NCBI GenBank assembly: GCA_026004675.1
Contig: BPJP01000011.1
Span: 113,037-177,036 of the forward strand
Source: Gemmatales bacterium
GTDB taxonomy: Bacteria; Planctomycetota; Planctomycetia; Gemmatales; Gemmataceae
Direction: 5' to 3'
DNA: 64,000 bases
In this document: positions 47,139 through 57,700 of the stretch, in pieces
Position numbering within the stretch: position 1 is the stretch's first letter
Layout of the letters: each line of letters starts with the position of its first letter
Program-made: the position numbers and the translations under genes
Notes under the pieces: generated by a model
What the model was told of the DNA's origin: nothing
The model's input: the letters and a program-made list of their open reading frames with translations, nothing else
Databases searched by the model: none

Positions 47139-48650
47139 ATGAAGGCAAGACAAGCTTATGACGAACTTATTCAGCGTGTTCGCGAATATAGCATCCTTCA
47201 ATCGTGTGCTGCCGTTCTTGACTGGGACGAGCGCACGTACATGCCCCGGGCAGGGTCGGCCCACCGGTCTGAGCAGGCTGCTCTTTTGGCTCGAATGGCT
47301 CATGAACTGTTCACTTCGCCTCGGATCGGCGAATTGCTTACCGTGGTTGAGGACTCCGACCTGATCCACCACGAAGAGTCGGATGAAGCGGTCAACGTTC
47401 GCGAGATTCGCCGGTCGTATCATCGGGCCACCAAACTTCCCAAGGACCTGGTAGAAGAACTGGCTCGCACGACGTGCCGAGCCCAGCAGGTGTGGCAGGA
47501 AGCACGGCGCGATAACGACTTCAAGAGTTTCCTGCCGTGGTTGGAAAACATCGTTGCGTTGAAACGTCGTGAAGCCGAAGCGATCGGTTTCGACGATTGC
47601 CCGTATGATGCCTTGCTCGACGAATATGAACCGGGCGCCACCACCGCCGAGATCAACGCCAGCTTCTCCGCCCTGCGCAAGGAATTGGTTCCGCTGGTTG
47701 GCGCGATTGTCGAATCGGGAAAGAAGCCGAGACGTGAAATATTGGAACGAGAGTATCCTCTTGAACGGCAGCGGATATTCGGGGAAGCGGCGGCGGCGGC
47801 GATCGGCTTCGATTTTCGTCGCGGTCGGCTCGACGTGACGACGCATCCTTTTTGCACCGGCTTGGGGCCTGGCGATTGCCGACTGACAACACGCTATAAC
47901 CTCAATCACTTCAGCGACGCCTTTTTCAGCATTTTGCACGAGGCAGGGCACGGCATCTACGAGCAGGGATTATGCCCCGAACATTTCGGGACGCCGCGAG
48001 GCGAAGCGATTTCGCTGGGTATCCATGAATCCCAGTCGCGGATGTGGGAGAATTTCGTCGGCCGAAGTTTTCCATTCTGGGAATACTTTTTCCCGCGAGC
48101 GTGCCAGACTTTTCACGACGCTTTGTCCGATGTGTCGCTCGACGAATTCTATTTCGCTGTCAATGATGTACAGCCATCGTTCATCCGCGTGGAAGCCGAC
48201 GAGGCGACTTACAATCTCCATATCCTCCTTCGTTTTGAGATCGAGCAGGCACTGGTGACCGGCGATTTGAAACCGGCTGATGTCCCCGCCGTCTGGAATG
48301 AGAAATTCAAACAGGCCTTCAACCTGACACCGCCGACCGACACGCTCGGTTGCTTGCAGGACGTGCATTGGAGCTCGGGCGGCATCGGCTATTTCCCCAC
48401 GTACACACTCGGAAATATGTATGCCGCCCAATTCATGGAGGTCGCCCAAGCCGATTTGGGCGGGCTGGAGGAGGATTTCCGCCGCGGCGAATTTGGCCGA
48501 CTCAAAGGTTGGCTTAACGAAAAGATTCATCGACCTGGCAAGACCTACCGGGCTGCCGACCTGTGCTTCCGTGTGACCGGCGAACGTCTCAGTCACAAGC
48601 CGCTGCTCGATTATCTGCGCAACAAGTATAGCGAACTGTACGGCATCTGA
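47139..48650 (+). CDS. Metallocarboxypeptidase, peptidase family M32
   Basis: 503 residues. 'ILQSCAAVLDWDERTYMPRA' opens the typical M32 helical fold. The zinc site HEAGH (267-271, in 'FFSILHEAGHGIYEQGLCPE') is followed by the third ligand region 'GIHESQSRMWENFVGRS', and by 'DVQPSFIRVEADEATYNLHI' and 'GCLQDVHWSSGGIGYFPTYT'. M32 enzymes cleave single residues from peptide C-termini in the cytoplasm with broad specificity. It is divergent from the isochorismatase-like gene across a 267-bp gap. Confidence 0.95.
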   Translation: MKARQAYDELIQRVREYSILQSCAAVLDWDERTYMPRAGSAHRSEQAALLARMAHELFTSPRIGELLTVVEDSDLIHHEESDEAVNVREIRRSYHRATKLPKDLVEELARTTCRAQQVWQEARRDNDFKSFLPWLENIVALKRREAEAIGFDDCPYDALLDEYEPGATTAEINASFSALRKELVPLVGAIVESGKKPRREILEREYPLERQRIFGEAAAAAIGFDFRRGRLDVTTHPFCTGLGPGDCRLTTRYNLNHFSDAFFSILHEAGHGIYEQGLCPEHFGTPRGEAISLGIHESQSRMWENFVGRSFPFWEYFFPRACQTFHDALSDVSLDEFYFAVNDVQPSFIRVEADEATYNLHILLRFEIEQALVTGDLKPADVPAVWNEKFKQAFNLTPPTDTLGCLQDVHWSSGGIGYFPTYTLGNMYAAQFMEVAQADLGGLEEDFRRGEFGRLKGWLNEKIHRPGKTYRAADLCFRVTGERLSHKPLLDYLRNKYSELYGI

Positions 48651-48671
48651 GCGATCGGTTGGCTTTCTGCG

Positions 48672-49439
48672 ATGAATTTTCTTTTCGACGAATCTGGCAC
48701 GTCGTGCCGCATCACCGTCTACGACTCCGAGACTGTCCGTTATCTCGAGCTAGACGGCTGCGAAGAAGGGGCCATGTCGCTGGATTCGGAAGAGCCGGTC
48801 TTTCATTACCTCTGGTTTCACCGTTGCAGCCGGCTTCTGCCGCACCCACCGCAGCGTATTCTCGTATTGGGCGCCGGTGCGTTCACCGCTCCGAAATGTC
48901 TGGCCCTGGATTATCCTGACGCAACGATCGACGCTGTGGACATTGTTCCCGAACTTGGCGAAATCGGAAAGCGTTTTTTTCGGCTGGATCATTCCGGCTA
49001 TCGGAGAATTCGCTTTCACCCGGTGTCGGCAGAAACGTTCCTTGCCCAGTGCCAGCCTCGCTTTTACGATTTCATCTTCGACGATCTGTTCGATGGCTAT
49101 CAGCATGTGCCAGAGCAAAGTCGAACTCGGCAGCATTTTGAACAGCTCGCCCGAGTGCTCTCCCCGGGTGGCATCTGCATCAAAAATGTTATTTGGAACC
49201 CCATGCTCGCCAGCACGCGCGCTGCCTGTCAGGAAGCATCGGCTGCATTGTTGGAGGTCTTTTCCCGTGCCGCCGTGCTGGCATTGGGACAATCTCGCCA
49301 GGGACACAACCGCTTGCTTCTGGGCACCGACCAGCCGCTCGCGACTCCCTGGCACGATCTCGCGACGCAGCTTGCCGCCAGCGGCATCCCGGCCGACCTG
49401 GTCGATGGCATTCGTCTGGCGGCAGCTTCGCCATCCTGA
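48672..49439 (+). CDS. Spermidine synthase-like SAM-dependent protein
   Basis: 255 residues. 'ITVYDSETVRYLELDGCEEG' is the N-terminal hairpin of spermidine synthase-like proteins. 'RILVLGAGAFTAPKCLALDY' replaces the usual GGGDG loop, and 'TIDAVDIVPELGEIGKRFF' supplies the nucleotide acid. 'FYDFIFDDLFDGYQHVPEQS' occupies the catalytic segment but lacks the DxxDP motif, so aminopropyl transfer is uncertain and a methyltransferase-like role is equally likely. It is encoded 21 bp after the M32 gene and is separate from the membrane-fused synthase at 11053. Confidence 0.78.
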   Translation: MNFLFDESGTSCRITVYDSETVRYLELDGCEEGAMSLDSEEPVFHYLWFHRCSRLLPHPPQRILVLGAGAFTAPKCLALDYPDATIDAVDIVPELGEIGKRFFRLDHSGYRRIRFHPVSAETFLAQCQPRFYDFIFDDLFDGYQHVPEQSRTRQHFEQLARVLSPGGICIKNVIWNPMLASTRAACQEASAALLEVFSRAAVLALGQSRQGHNRLLLGTDQPLATPWHDLATQLAASGIPADLVDGIRLAAASPS

Positions 49440-49495
49440 TAGACATCGAAGAAAAAACCTGCCTGCTTGCTGGCCCCCTGAATAGAATTCATCTC

Positions 49496-50768
49496 ATGTC
49501 CAAGACATTGAAAGTTACACTGAGCGGTACGGGCTTCGCCGCGGACTATACGGCGCGCACATATGGCATGATCCCGCATAAAAACGGCGTGGAGATCGAA
49601 TTGGCAGGTGTCGTGTCGGGGCGCCTGGAAAATGCGGAGCGCTTTGCGCAAACGCACGGCGTCAAGAAAGCGTATGCCAGCCATGCCGAGATGCTGGCGG
49701 CAGTCAAACCCGACATTGACAACATCGCCTGTGCCAATGATGCGCACGGCCCCCTATACGAAAGAGGCTGCCGACGCCGGTGTCGGCGTGATCGTCCTGG
49801 AGAAACCGCCTGTGATCTGGCCAGGCTATGCCGAAGGACGAACCGCAGACGCCGCCACACGCAAGGTCGAGTCGATGGACTATCTTGCCGAAGTCCTCGA
49901 CCAAGTTCGGCGCAAACGCTCTAGGCTTTTATACGCGGAAGATTTCGTCTACTTCGACGGCGTCAAGGGCATCACGGAAATCCTCATCGAAGCCCACAAG
50001 GTGAAGAAAGGCAAAATTCTCTACCAGCGTGGCGTCTGTGCTCACCAGGGTTCGCATGCACCAGCTTACGACACCCCTGCCAAATCGGGAGGAGGCGCCC
50101 TCTTCAACAAAGCCTGCCATCCACTCGGGCCGTGTCTCTATCTCAAGCAAGTCGAAGGCATTTTGCACGACGGCAAACCGATTCGGCCATGGAAAGTGGC
50201 CGCCACCGCTTTGCAGATTCTCAAGCACCAGCGCCCGGAAGCGGGGGAACACTTCCGCGTGATGCAGAATGTCGACGATTTTGGTCGCATCACCGTCCTG
50301 TTCGAAGACCATACCATCGCCGAAGTCCTGGGCTACGACTTGAGCATAAGCGGCATCCACAACGAATTGTGCGTGATTGCCGATTTCGGCCAGTACCACC
50401 TGCGCGTCAACCCGAACAACGAGAACGAACTGTTTCTGCCCAAACCGGAACCGGCGGGAAATCTTCTCTTCCGCGAAAAACTGCCGACGCCGCAGGGAAC
50501 CAGCTTCCCCCGACCGAACCAGTTCTACTCTCATGGTTACGTCAACGAAATGAACGACGCCGTCGATTGTGCTTTACAGCCCGGGCGAGCGCCACAATCC
50601 GGACCGATGCTCGCTTGGGATACGATGGCGATCTTGATGGCGGGTTACGAGTCGAGCGAAAAAGGGGGCGGTTTCATCGATATCAGCGACCTGGTGCAAG
50701 CTCGCGATTTCCCTGCCGATGAATGGCCCGATCCGCACATGTTCGGCCACGTGTTTCAAAGGCTTTAG
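49496..50768 (+). CDS. Gfo/Idh/MocA-family dehydrogenase, frame broken by one extra base
   Basis: The Rossmann start 'LKVTLSGTGFAADYTARTYG' and 'IELAGVVSGRLENAERFAQT' give an NAD(P) site. The frame breaks at C5 (49750-49754); with four C it reads 'NDAHGPYTKEAADAGVGVIV' and then 'LEKPPVIWPGYAEGRTADAA'. The EKP motif carries the conserved Lys. The C-terminal substrate domain ('KSGGGALFNKACHPLGPCL' with a catalytic-type His) runs to 50768, about 423 residues in total. These enzymes oxidise or reduce sugars and inositols. The sugar-acid dehydratase gene follows 49 bp downstream, so the pair probably works on the same carbohydrate. Confidence 0.88.
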
Positions 50769-50817
50769 AGCCAGAGCATCGGGGCGTCTGGCCTCATCCT
50801 GACTGGCGATTCGTACC

Positions 50818-51996
50818 ATGAAAATCACCAAAATCGAAACGCACGTTTGCCATGCCCGCATGCGCAATTGGATATTCGTAAAGATTCTCACCGATCAGGA
50901 CGGCTTGTTCGGCTGGGGTGAAGCGACGCTCGAATGGCATACGCGCAGCGTCGTCGGCGCCATCGAAGACGTCGCCACCCTGCTTATCGGCCAGGACCCG
51001 ACGCGAATCGAGTATCTGTGGCAAATGATGTACCGGCAGCATTTCTGGCATGGCAACGGCGTCGTGCGAGCGACGGCCATCAGCGGCATCGACATCGCCC
51101 TTTGGGACATTCTCGGCAAAATCCACGGCGTGCCTTGCCACAAATTGTGGGGTGGTCCGGTTCGCGATTACATTCGCTTATACTGCCATCTCGGCGGCGG
51201 CAAAATGGAAGACTTCTACGAAACCAGGCCAGCCGATGCCGATCGGTTCGCGGATTTGGCTGCCAAAGCCGTCGCTGAGGGATTTACAGCTTTCAAGTCG
51301 ATGGCCGTGCCCGAAACCATGCCCATCGAAGGACTAAGGCCGATCCGCTATGCCGAAGCCTGCGTCAAAGCCATGCGAGACGCTGTCGGCGAAGAGATCG
51401 ACATCATGGTCGATTGCCACGCCCGCCCGTCGCCCCGTATGGGTTTGCGCTTCGCCAAGGCTTTGGAACCTTATGGACTCTACTTTTTTGAAGAACCCTG
51501 TTGGCCCGAAACCATGGACGACATCGCTTTGATTCAACGAGCGGTGACGACCCCAATCGCCACTGGAGAAAGGCTGATCGGGCAGTTCGCCTTTCGCGAG
51601 TTGCTGGAAAAGAGAGCGTGCAGTGTCTTGCAGCCGGACATTACGCATTGCGGCGGGCTGAGCGAAGCACGCCGAATTGCAGCCATGGCCGAAGCGTATC
51701 GCGTTGCCTTGGCGCCGCACAATCCGCAAGGACCGGTCAGCACGGCGGCGTCCCTCGAATTCGGCTTCGCCACGCCGTCATATATTATTTGTGAATCAGT
51801 ACACGGCGACGTCCCCTGGCGGCAAGATGTCGTCCAGGAAGGTTTTACCATCGAAGAAAAGGGCCGACTCGTTCGTCCCAGCAACAAACCTGGACTGGGG
51901 ATTGAAATCAACGAAGCCGAAGTGAAGAAACATCCCTTTGAACAGGAAATCTTGCAGCGCAGCTTTTACGCCGACGGCGCCGTTGGCGACTGGTAG
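50818..51996 (+). CDS. Mandelate racemase/enolase-superfamily sugar-acid dehydratase (galactonate dehydratase-like)
   Basis: 392 residues. The N-terminal capping domain 'MKITKIETHVCHARMRNWIF' is followed by the barrel with 'DIMVDCHARPSPRMGLRF' (Asp metal ligand, His), 'LYFFEEPCWPETMDD' (Glu), 'PIATGERLIGQFAFRELL' (Glu), 'VLQPDITHCGGLSEARRIA' and 'LAPHNPQGPVSTAAS' with the catalytic His. This pattern fits D-galactonate dehydratase-type members. Exact substrate selection needs experiment. It belongs to the same run of genes as the MocA dehydrogenase and TreZ. Confidence 0.9.
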   Translation: MKITKIETHVCHARMRNWIFVKILTDQDGLFGWGEATLEWHTRSVVGAIEDVATLLIGQDPTRIEYLWQMMYRQHFWHGNGVVRATAISGIDIALWDILGKIHGVPCHKLWGGPVRDYIRLYCHLGGGKMEDFYETRPADADRFADLAAKAVAEGFTAFKSMAVPETMPIEGLRPIRYAEACVKAMRDAVGEEIDIMVDCHARPSPRMGLRFAKALEPYGLYFFEEPCWPETMDDIALIQRAVTTPIATGERLIGQFAFRELLEKRACSVLQPDITHCGGLSEARRIAAMAEAYRVALAPHNPQGPVSTAASLEFGFATPSYIICESVHGDVPWRQDVVQEGFTIEEKGRLVRPSNKPGLGIEINEAEVKKHPFEQEILQRSFYADGAVGDW

Positions 51997-52032
51997 CGAA
52001 AAACCCTTTTGAAAACGCTGGAGTAGCGACAA

Positions 52033-53886
52033 TTGAAAAACCACGATGATGGCGTCGGTCTCGGCGCCGACTGGCTGCCAGACAAAGGCTGCCGATTTCG
52101 AGTGTGGGCTCCGAGAGTCGATACGGTTTCTGTTTATCTTCATCCGCCCAGCGACCGCGTCGTCCCGATGGCACCGGTCGGCGACGGGTATTTCGAAGTC
52201 ACGATCGAAGACGCCGGCCCCGGGACACGCTACAGCTATCGTTTGCCCGGCGACCGCGACCGCCCCGATCCCGCTTCTCGCTATCAGCCCGAAGGCGTCC
52301 ACGGACCGTCCGAGGTCATCGATCCTGCTTTCGATTGGACGGATGCTGGCTGGTTCGGATTGCCGATCAACCAATACATCATTTACGAGGTGCACGTCGG
52401 CACGTTTACCGAAGCGGGAACCCTGGATGCAGCCATCGAGCGTCTGGATGAACTCAAGGCATTGGGCGTCACAGCGGTGGAGTTGATGCCTGTCGCGCAG
52501 TTTCCCGGAGCGCGGAACTGGGGCTATGACGGCGTGCAATTATTTGCCGTGCAGAATTCCTATGGCGGTCCCCAGGCGCTCAAACGTTTCGTCAATGCCT
52601 GCCATGAACGAGGCCTGGCGGCTATTCTCGACGTCGTCTACAATCATCTTGGTCCGGAAGGCAATTACCTCGGCGAATTCGCCCCGTATTTCACGGACCG
52701 TTACAAGACGCCCTGGGGTCCAGCCCTCAATTTCGATGGGCCGGACAGCGACCATGTCCGCCGCTTCTTCCTCGCCAATGCTCTCTACTGGCAGACCGAG
52801 TTCCATTTCGATGCCCTTCGGCTGGACGCCATTCATGCCATCCGCGATTTTTCGGCGTTCCCCTTCCTGGAGGAACTGGGCGTCCGCACCCGACAACGTG
52901 CGGACGAATTGAATCGCCGATTCTATCTCATATCGGAAAGCGATCTCAACGATACTTGTATCATTCGGTCGCGTGATCTGGGAGGGTTTGGCCACGCTGC
53001 CCAATGGAGCGACGATTTCCACCACGCCGTGCACACTCTGTTAACTGGCGAAAACAACGGCTACTACCGGGATTTCGGCAAACTCGAACATCTGATCCGG
53101 GCCATCCGGGACGGTTACGCCTATAGCGGCCAGTTTTCGGTTCATCGCCGACGCCGCCATGGCAATCCATCCCGCTCTTTGCCTGCCGAACGCTTCGTCG
53201 TGTGCATTCAAAATCATGACCAGGTCGGCAATCGCATGCTCGGCGACCGCCTGTCGACTTTGGTTTCTTTGGAACAGCTTAAACTCGGTGCCGCCGTCTC
53301 CCTCCTGTCCCCCTATGTGCCGTTATTGTTCATGGGAGAAGAATACGGCGAGACCGCACCGTTTCTTTATTTCACCAGCCACGGCGACCACGACTTGATT
53401 GAAGCTGTCCGCAAAGGCCGGCGCGAGGAATTCGCCTCATTCAGCTGGCAAGGAGAAGCTCCCGATCCGCAGGCGGAAGAAACCTTCCGTCGCTCGAAAT
53501 TGGATTTCGATCTGAAATCCAAAGAGCCGAATGCAGCGCTGTTTCGTTTCTACCAGGAATTGATCCGTTTGCGTAAGACTTTGCCGGCACTGTCCCGCCT
53601 GAGCAAAGATCATTTGGACGTTGGCGGGTCGGAACATGACAAACTGCTCTGGGTGCGGCGCTGGAGCGATGATGACCAGGTCTTTTTGCTTTTCCATTTC
53701 GGCTCGGGTACTCTGCAGAAGGCAGTGGAGTTACCGGCTGGAGCGTGGCGAAAAGCGCTCGATTCCGCTGGTGTCGAATGGCGGGGTCCGGGGAGCCAGT
53801 TCCCAGCAAGCCTGACCGGCGGAGTCACAGACTTGACCATCCCTCCCTGGTCGGCGGTCGTCTACCAGCACGAAACGGGTACATGA
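52033..53886 (+). CDS. treZ: Malto-oligosyltrehalose trehalohydrolase
   Basis: 617 residues, starting at a TTG. An N-terminal CBM48-like domain ('CRFRVWAPRVDTVSVYLHP') is followed by a GH13 barrel: 'QYIIYEVHVGTFTEAGTLDA', 'AVELMPVAQFPGARNWGYDG', the nucleophile Asp region 'FHFDALRLDAIHAIRDFSAF', the acid/base Glu in 'RFYLISESDLNDTCII', and 'CIQNHDQVGNRMLGDRL'. TreZ releases trehalose from maltooligosyl-trehalose made by TreY. No treY is seen in this window, so it must lie elsewhere or another route is used. Confidence 0.93.
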   Translation: MKNHDDGVGLGADWLPDKGCRFRVWAPRVDTVSVYLHPPSDRVVPMAPVGDGYFEVTIEDAGPGTRYSYRLPGDRDRPDPASRYQPEGVHGPSEVIDPAFDWTDAGWFGLPINQYIIYEVHVGTFTEAGTLDAAIERLDELKALGVTAVELMPVAQFPGARNWGYDGVQLFAVQNSYGGPQALKRFVNACHERGLAAILDVVYNHLGPEGNYLGEFAPYFTDRYKTPWGPALNFDGPDSDHVRRFFLANALYWQTEFHFDALRLDAIHAIRDFSAFPFLEELGVRTRQRADELNRRFYLISESDLNDTCIIRSRDLGGFGHAAQWSDDFHHAVHTLLTGENNGYYRDFGKLEHLIRAIRDGYAYSGQFSVHRRRRHGNPSRSLPAERFVVCIQNHDQVGNRMLGDRLSTLVSLEQLKLGAAVSLLSPYVPLLFMGEEYGETAPFLYFTSHGDHDLIEAVRKGRREEFASFSWQGEAPDPQAEETFRRSKLDFDLKSKEPNAALFRFYQELIRLRKTLPALSRLSKDHLDVGGSEHDKLLWVRRWSDDDQVFLLFHFGSGTLQKAVELPAGAWRKALDSAGVEWRGPGSQFPASLTGGVTDLTIPPWSAVVYQHETGT

Positions 53887-53902
53887 CGGAATCGATCCGT
53901 GT

Positions 53903-54676
53903 TCACTGGTTTACCCAACGTCCTTGGGGCAATGTTCGTTCTTCCCGTTGCGCACCAATGGCGAAAACTTTTACCAGGAGCAGGCCGGCAAGGAAACCGC
54001 CGATGTGAGCGCCGTAGGCGACTCCTCCGGTTTTCGTACCGAGTGCTCCGAGCCCGTAGATCAGTTGAAAGAGAAACCACATGCCGATCGCGACCAGAGC
54101 CGGCACTTCGGTAATCAGACGGAACAGGACCACAAGAACGCGGCGGCGCGGATGCAGCACCAGGTAGCCGCCAAGGACGCCGGAGATCGCGCCGGATGCT
54201 CCCAGCGTGGGAATAAGCGGATTACCGTCGAACGCATAAGTTGAGGCGATGTGCGCGATCGACGCCAACAAACCGCACACCAGATAAAAGATCGAATACC
54301 GTAAATGGCCCAGCGAGTCTTCAACGTTGTCGCCGAAAATCCACAGAAACAGCATATTGCCGAACAAGTGCATCAGATTAGCGTGCATGAACATCGAAGT
54401 AAGCAGGGTAAGGTAGACGGGAATCGGCGTAGGTTGCAGTCCGGGAATTTCGTAGACGCTGCCGGTCTGTCGATCCCGCAGCACTTTGCCGGGAGTTGTC
54501 AGGTCTTTGCCAGTGACAATCTCCTTGGGGACGACCGCGAAAGCGTATGTGAATTTGAGATTCTGGCCGAGGTGCTGGAACAACACAAACACGACGACAT
54601 TGATGGCGATCAACGTGTAGTTGACGTAGGGCGTGAGTCGTCGCCCAGTGTTATCGTCCGCGATGGGGAAGACCAT
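53903..54676 (-). CDS. Rhomboid-family intramembrane serine protease
   Basis: 257 residues with about six helices. The catalytic Ser is in 'TLGASGAISGVLGGYLVLH' and the catalytic His in 'GGVAYGAHIGGFLAGLLLV'. The conserved 'LLTSMFMHANLMHLFGNMLF' with an HxxxxHxxxN pattern precedes them. Rhomboids cut membrane-spanning substrates within the bilayer. It converges with treZ and starts 71 bp before the GH38-like gene ends. Confidence 0.93.
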   Translation of the reverse strand: MVFPIADDNTGRRLTPYVNYTLIAINVVVFVLFQHLGQNLKFTYAFAVVPKEIVTGKDLTTPGKVLRDRQTGSVYEIPGLQPTPIPVYLTLLTSMFMHANLMHLFGNMLFLWIFGDNVEDSLGHLRYSIFYLVCGLLASIAHIASTYAFDGNPLIPTLGASGAISGVLGGYLVLHPRRRVLVVLFRLITEVPALVAIGMWFLFQLIYGLGALGTKTGGVAYGAHIGGFLAGLLLVKVFAIGAQREERTLPQGRWVNQ

Positions 54677-54747
54677 AATGCACCTTCAGCCAAAATGGTT
54701 GAGACGATCGAAACTGCTCTGCAAAGCACGCCAGCGTCAGATTTTCG

Positions 54748-57700
54748 CTATGCGCTGAAATCTACGCGCAATTGGACGAACTCGGATGCCCCTGCTTCGA
54801 AGACGGCGGCGTCGTCGTAAACGTGGGCTTCGCCGATCTCTTCGCCGCGGGCATTCACCAGCGTAGCCCGTTTCGGATTGCGTACGCAGCGGAATTCCGC
54901 CGATCCGGGATGGGCAGCGCATTCGACGGTGCGGACGTAAATGCTATCAGCGCCGTTTTCGGCAGGACGCATGCTCGTCAAAAGCAAATTGGTGGCATCC
55001 AGGTGAAACAACCAACCGCTCGAACCGACGTGCGGCGGCCCTTTGTCTACGCCGATCAGCGGCACGGGCGAAATCGTTCCCAATGCGGTCTGCATCGGGT
55101 ATTCCCGGTCGAGCCCCAAAGCCAGATCGAACGTATGCCACTTTTCTCCTTCGGTGATCAGGATGACATCCAGCATGCGGGTTTCGGTCCGTTGCTGGAA
55201 AGGCAACCCTCCCGTAAACAACACGACGTTATATGGCCCCATTCGCCATTCGAGAAAATCGGGAGAATCCGGTCTCGTATGCGAGGTAATCTGGCTGGTG
55301 CCATTGATGCCGCGCAATAAGAGCGTACGTTCGTCTCGCCAGGCGAAGCGAGCACCGTAGTACGCATGCCAGGGATAGCCCGACGGTTCGTGTTCGGGAA
55401 AGATTTCGATGCGCATTTCCAGAACGGGGCGTCCGAGCCAGACACGAAACCGCTGACGGAATTTTGCCAGCAGCTGGTCGTGATCGTCGAGAATCCCACC
55501 CTCGCTGATGACTTCCCCCAGCGCCGGCCCGTCGGAAAGGACCTTGATTTCCGAAGCCCGCATTTTGCTGCCAGGATTGAAAACGAGTTGCTGGCCGATG
55601 CGATTCATGCGTGTGCGGTAGTCCCAAATGCCGCGCAGCCCTCCCGTGGAGGAATCCACCTCCGCTTCGAAGAATTCGTTGCGGAGATGGCGTTGATCAG
55701 CAAGTCGGATGCGACGCGGCTGAGGCGGCGTGTCGGCCGATCCTTGTCGGGGAATCCAGGCGAAGCCCAATCCAGGTACTTCGACAACCAGCTTCGCCTT
55801 GCCATCTTCATTCACCTGGCAAGCCTTCAGTGGACCTTCGACAGGCAAAGGATGCTTCACTTCCTCCAATTCGAGAGCGACCCGGCGAGTGAAGCTGCAT
55901 GGATTCAACAACAGGTAGCCCGGCTGCTGGCTGATCGCTCGGGACAGCAACCTCTGGGCCAGTGCACTGCCAATCTCTTCTTCAAGTTCGTTGACTCGTT
56001 TGCTGGTCTCCGGGTCGAAAACCGACCCCGGGTTCATCTCGATCGAATCTTCCAATTCGCTCAGTTTGCTGTCGATTTGCAAAGTATCCTTTTTCCCCGT
56101 CAGCCCGCGCTGCATGGCGGCAAGCGTCCACAACGTATCGATGCGCCGCCTCATCCGCGCATGGCGGGGAAACCAGGCGATCGGATGCTCGACCTTATCT
56201 TCCGTTCTCGCTGTCAGGTAATCGTCGTGATATTCTTCCGACGACACGGACGTGCCGTAGGTGCCGGCCATGGACTCGTTGAAATAGTCGGTCAACGTGG
56301 TCCATTGGCCAAAGACAGGGGCCAAATCTGTCAGCGCCAGCCAGTCATCATACCACGAAGGGGGCCTCCTGTTCCCGTGCAGCAGGGCAATCGTGGCAGC
56401 TTGATCACGCGAAATGCTCATGTGCAGATGATAGGCGAGGTGGAAGTAGAGCTGCGGCGAGTCGGCAGCGTGCGGTGCCCGCATGAAAGCTTCCACCTGT
56501 TTGCCGTCACCGACCGACCAGGTGACAACGGAGTTATCATACGTCGGCATCGCCGCGTCTTCCGAACCAAGGAAAATAGCGCGGTCCAATCCCACAGCAG
56601 CAAGAAGAATCGGCATTTGCGGATGCGCGCCGAAGTGCTTTCGCGCGTATATGCGGACCTCCCAACCGAGCAGTTGTTTGGCCAACTCCAGACCTTTGGT
56701 GAGATTCCAGAGCTGCGATTCGAAAGGCGTCAACGGTTCTTCACGCTCGCGATAGGAGCCGACACAAATCTCCAGATTGCCTTCAGAACCTCGCCGACGA
56801 AATTGTTCGAACCATTCGCGGTGTTCGCGGGACATCTTGTCCAGCGCCAACGCCGAAGTGACAAGATTGACCGGCAATTCTTTGTCGTACGCTGGGGGAG
56901 GCAGAATCGTCTGGCAGTCGTCCTCCACCAAGAAGATGTCAATGACATATACGCCAGTGGGATAAAGGGCCTCGCGGCCTCCCATCAATTGCTCGGCCGC
57001 TGACTGCAAATGCGACCGGCATTCGTCTATGTTGCCATCGAGCAATGCCAAAGCCGCCTGCTGCATCTCCTTCCAGAAATCGCCGTCCGAAATCAGGTTG
57101 TCGTGGTCCATCGCCTCGAACAAGGCGGTCATGTGCATGTAGCCGAATCCCAAACCATAGAACGGCCGCAACTGCTCCACAGGCACATCGAGCAATTGCT
57201 TCAAGCGTTCGAGCTTGACTCTCGGCGGCTCGGACGTTTCAGCTCCACTAGACCCATAGCCGTAGTCGTCGTAATCATCCTGATAAACGCTGCCATAATC
57301 GCGGTATTCGTTATCATCGGGCAAATCTTGCCCCTCTGCTTCCTCCGTTTCGGCCTCGCTTTCGCTTTCGTCTCGTCGATCGCCTGTTTCCGCTGTTTCG
57401 AAGGCGTGATTCGACGTTTCGTCATTCGTGGCGGAAGTATTTTCTGAAGCGTCAGGGGACGGAGATTCCTTGTCGCCATCAGCCCTGGTCGACGTCGATT
57501 CGTCTGGCTCATCTTCGTCATCTTCGAGCTTGTCGAGAAACGCCGTCATGGCTGCTTTCCAGTTCTCGAACGTGGCATCGCGATCGTCAGTCACATGGTA
57601 GGCGACGGCTCCGACCTGCTCGACCTTTTGCTGCCAGTCGTCGGGCAGGTACATGGGAGGATCGTCGGGACAGGCAAAGATTTGCCGTGCCTTCGGGTCT

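Noticed and set aside
48672..49439. Canonical spermidine synthase
   Set aside because: The GGGDG loop is GAGAF and the DxxDP catalytic motif is missing, so only a spermidine synthase-like fold is claimed.
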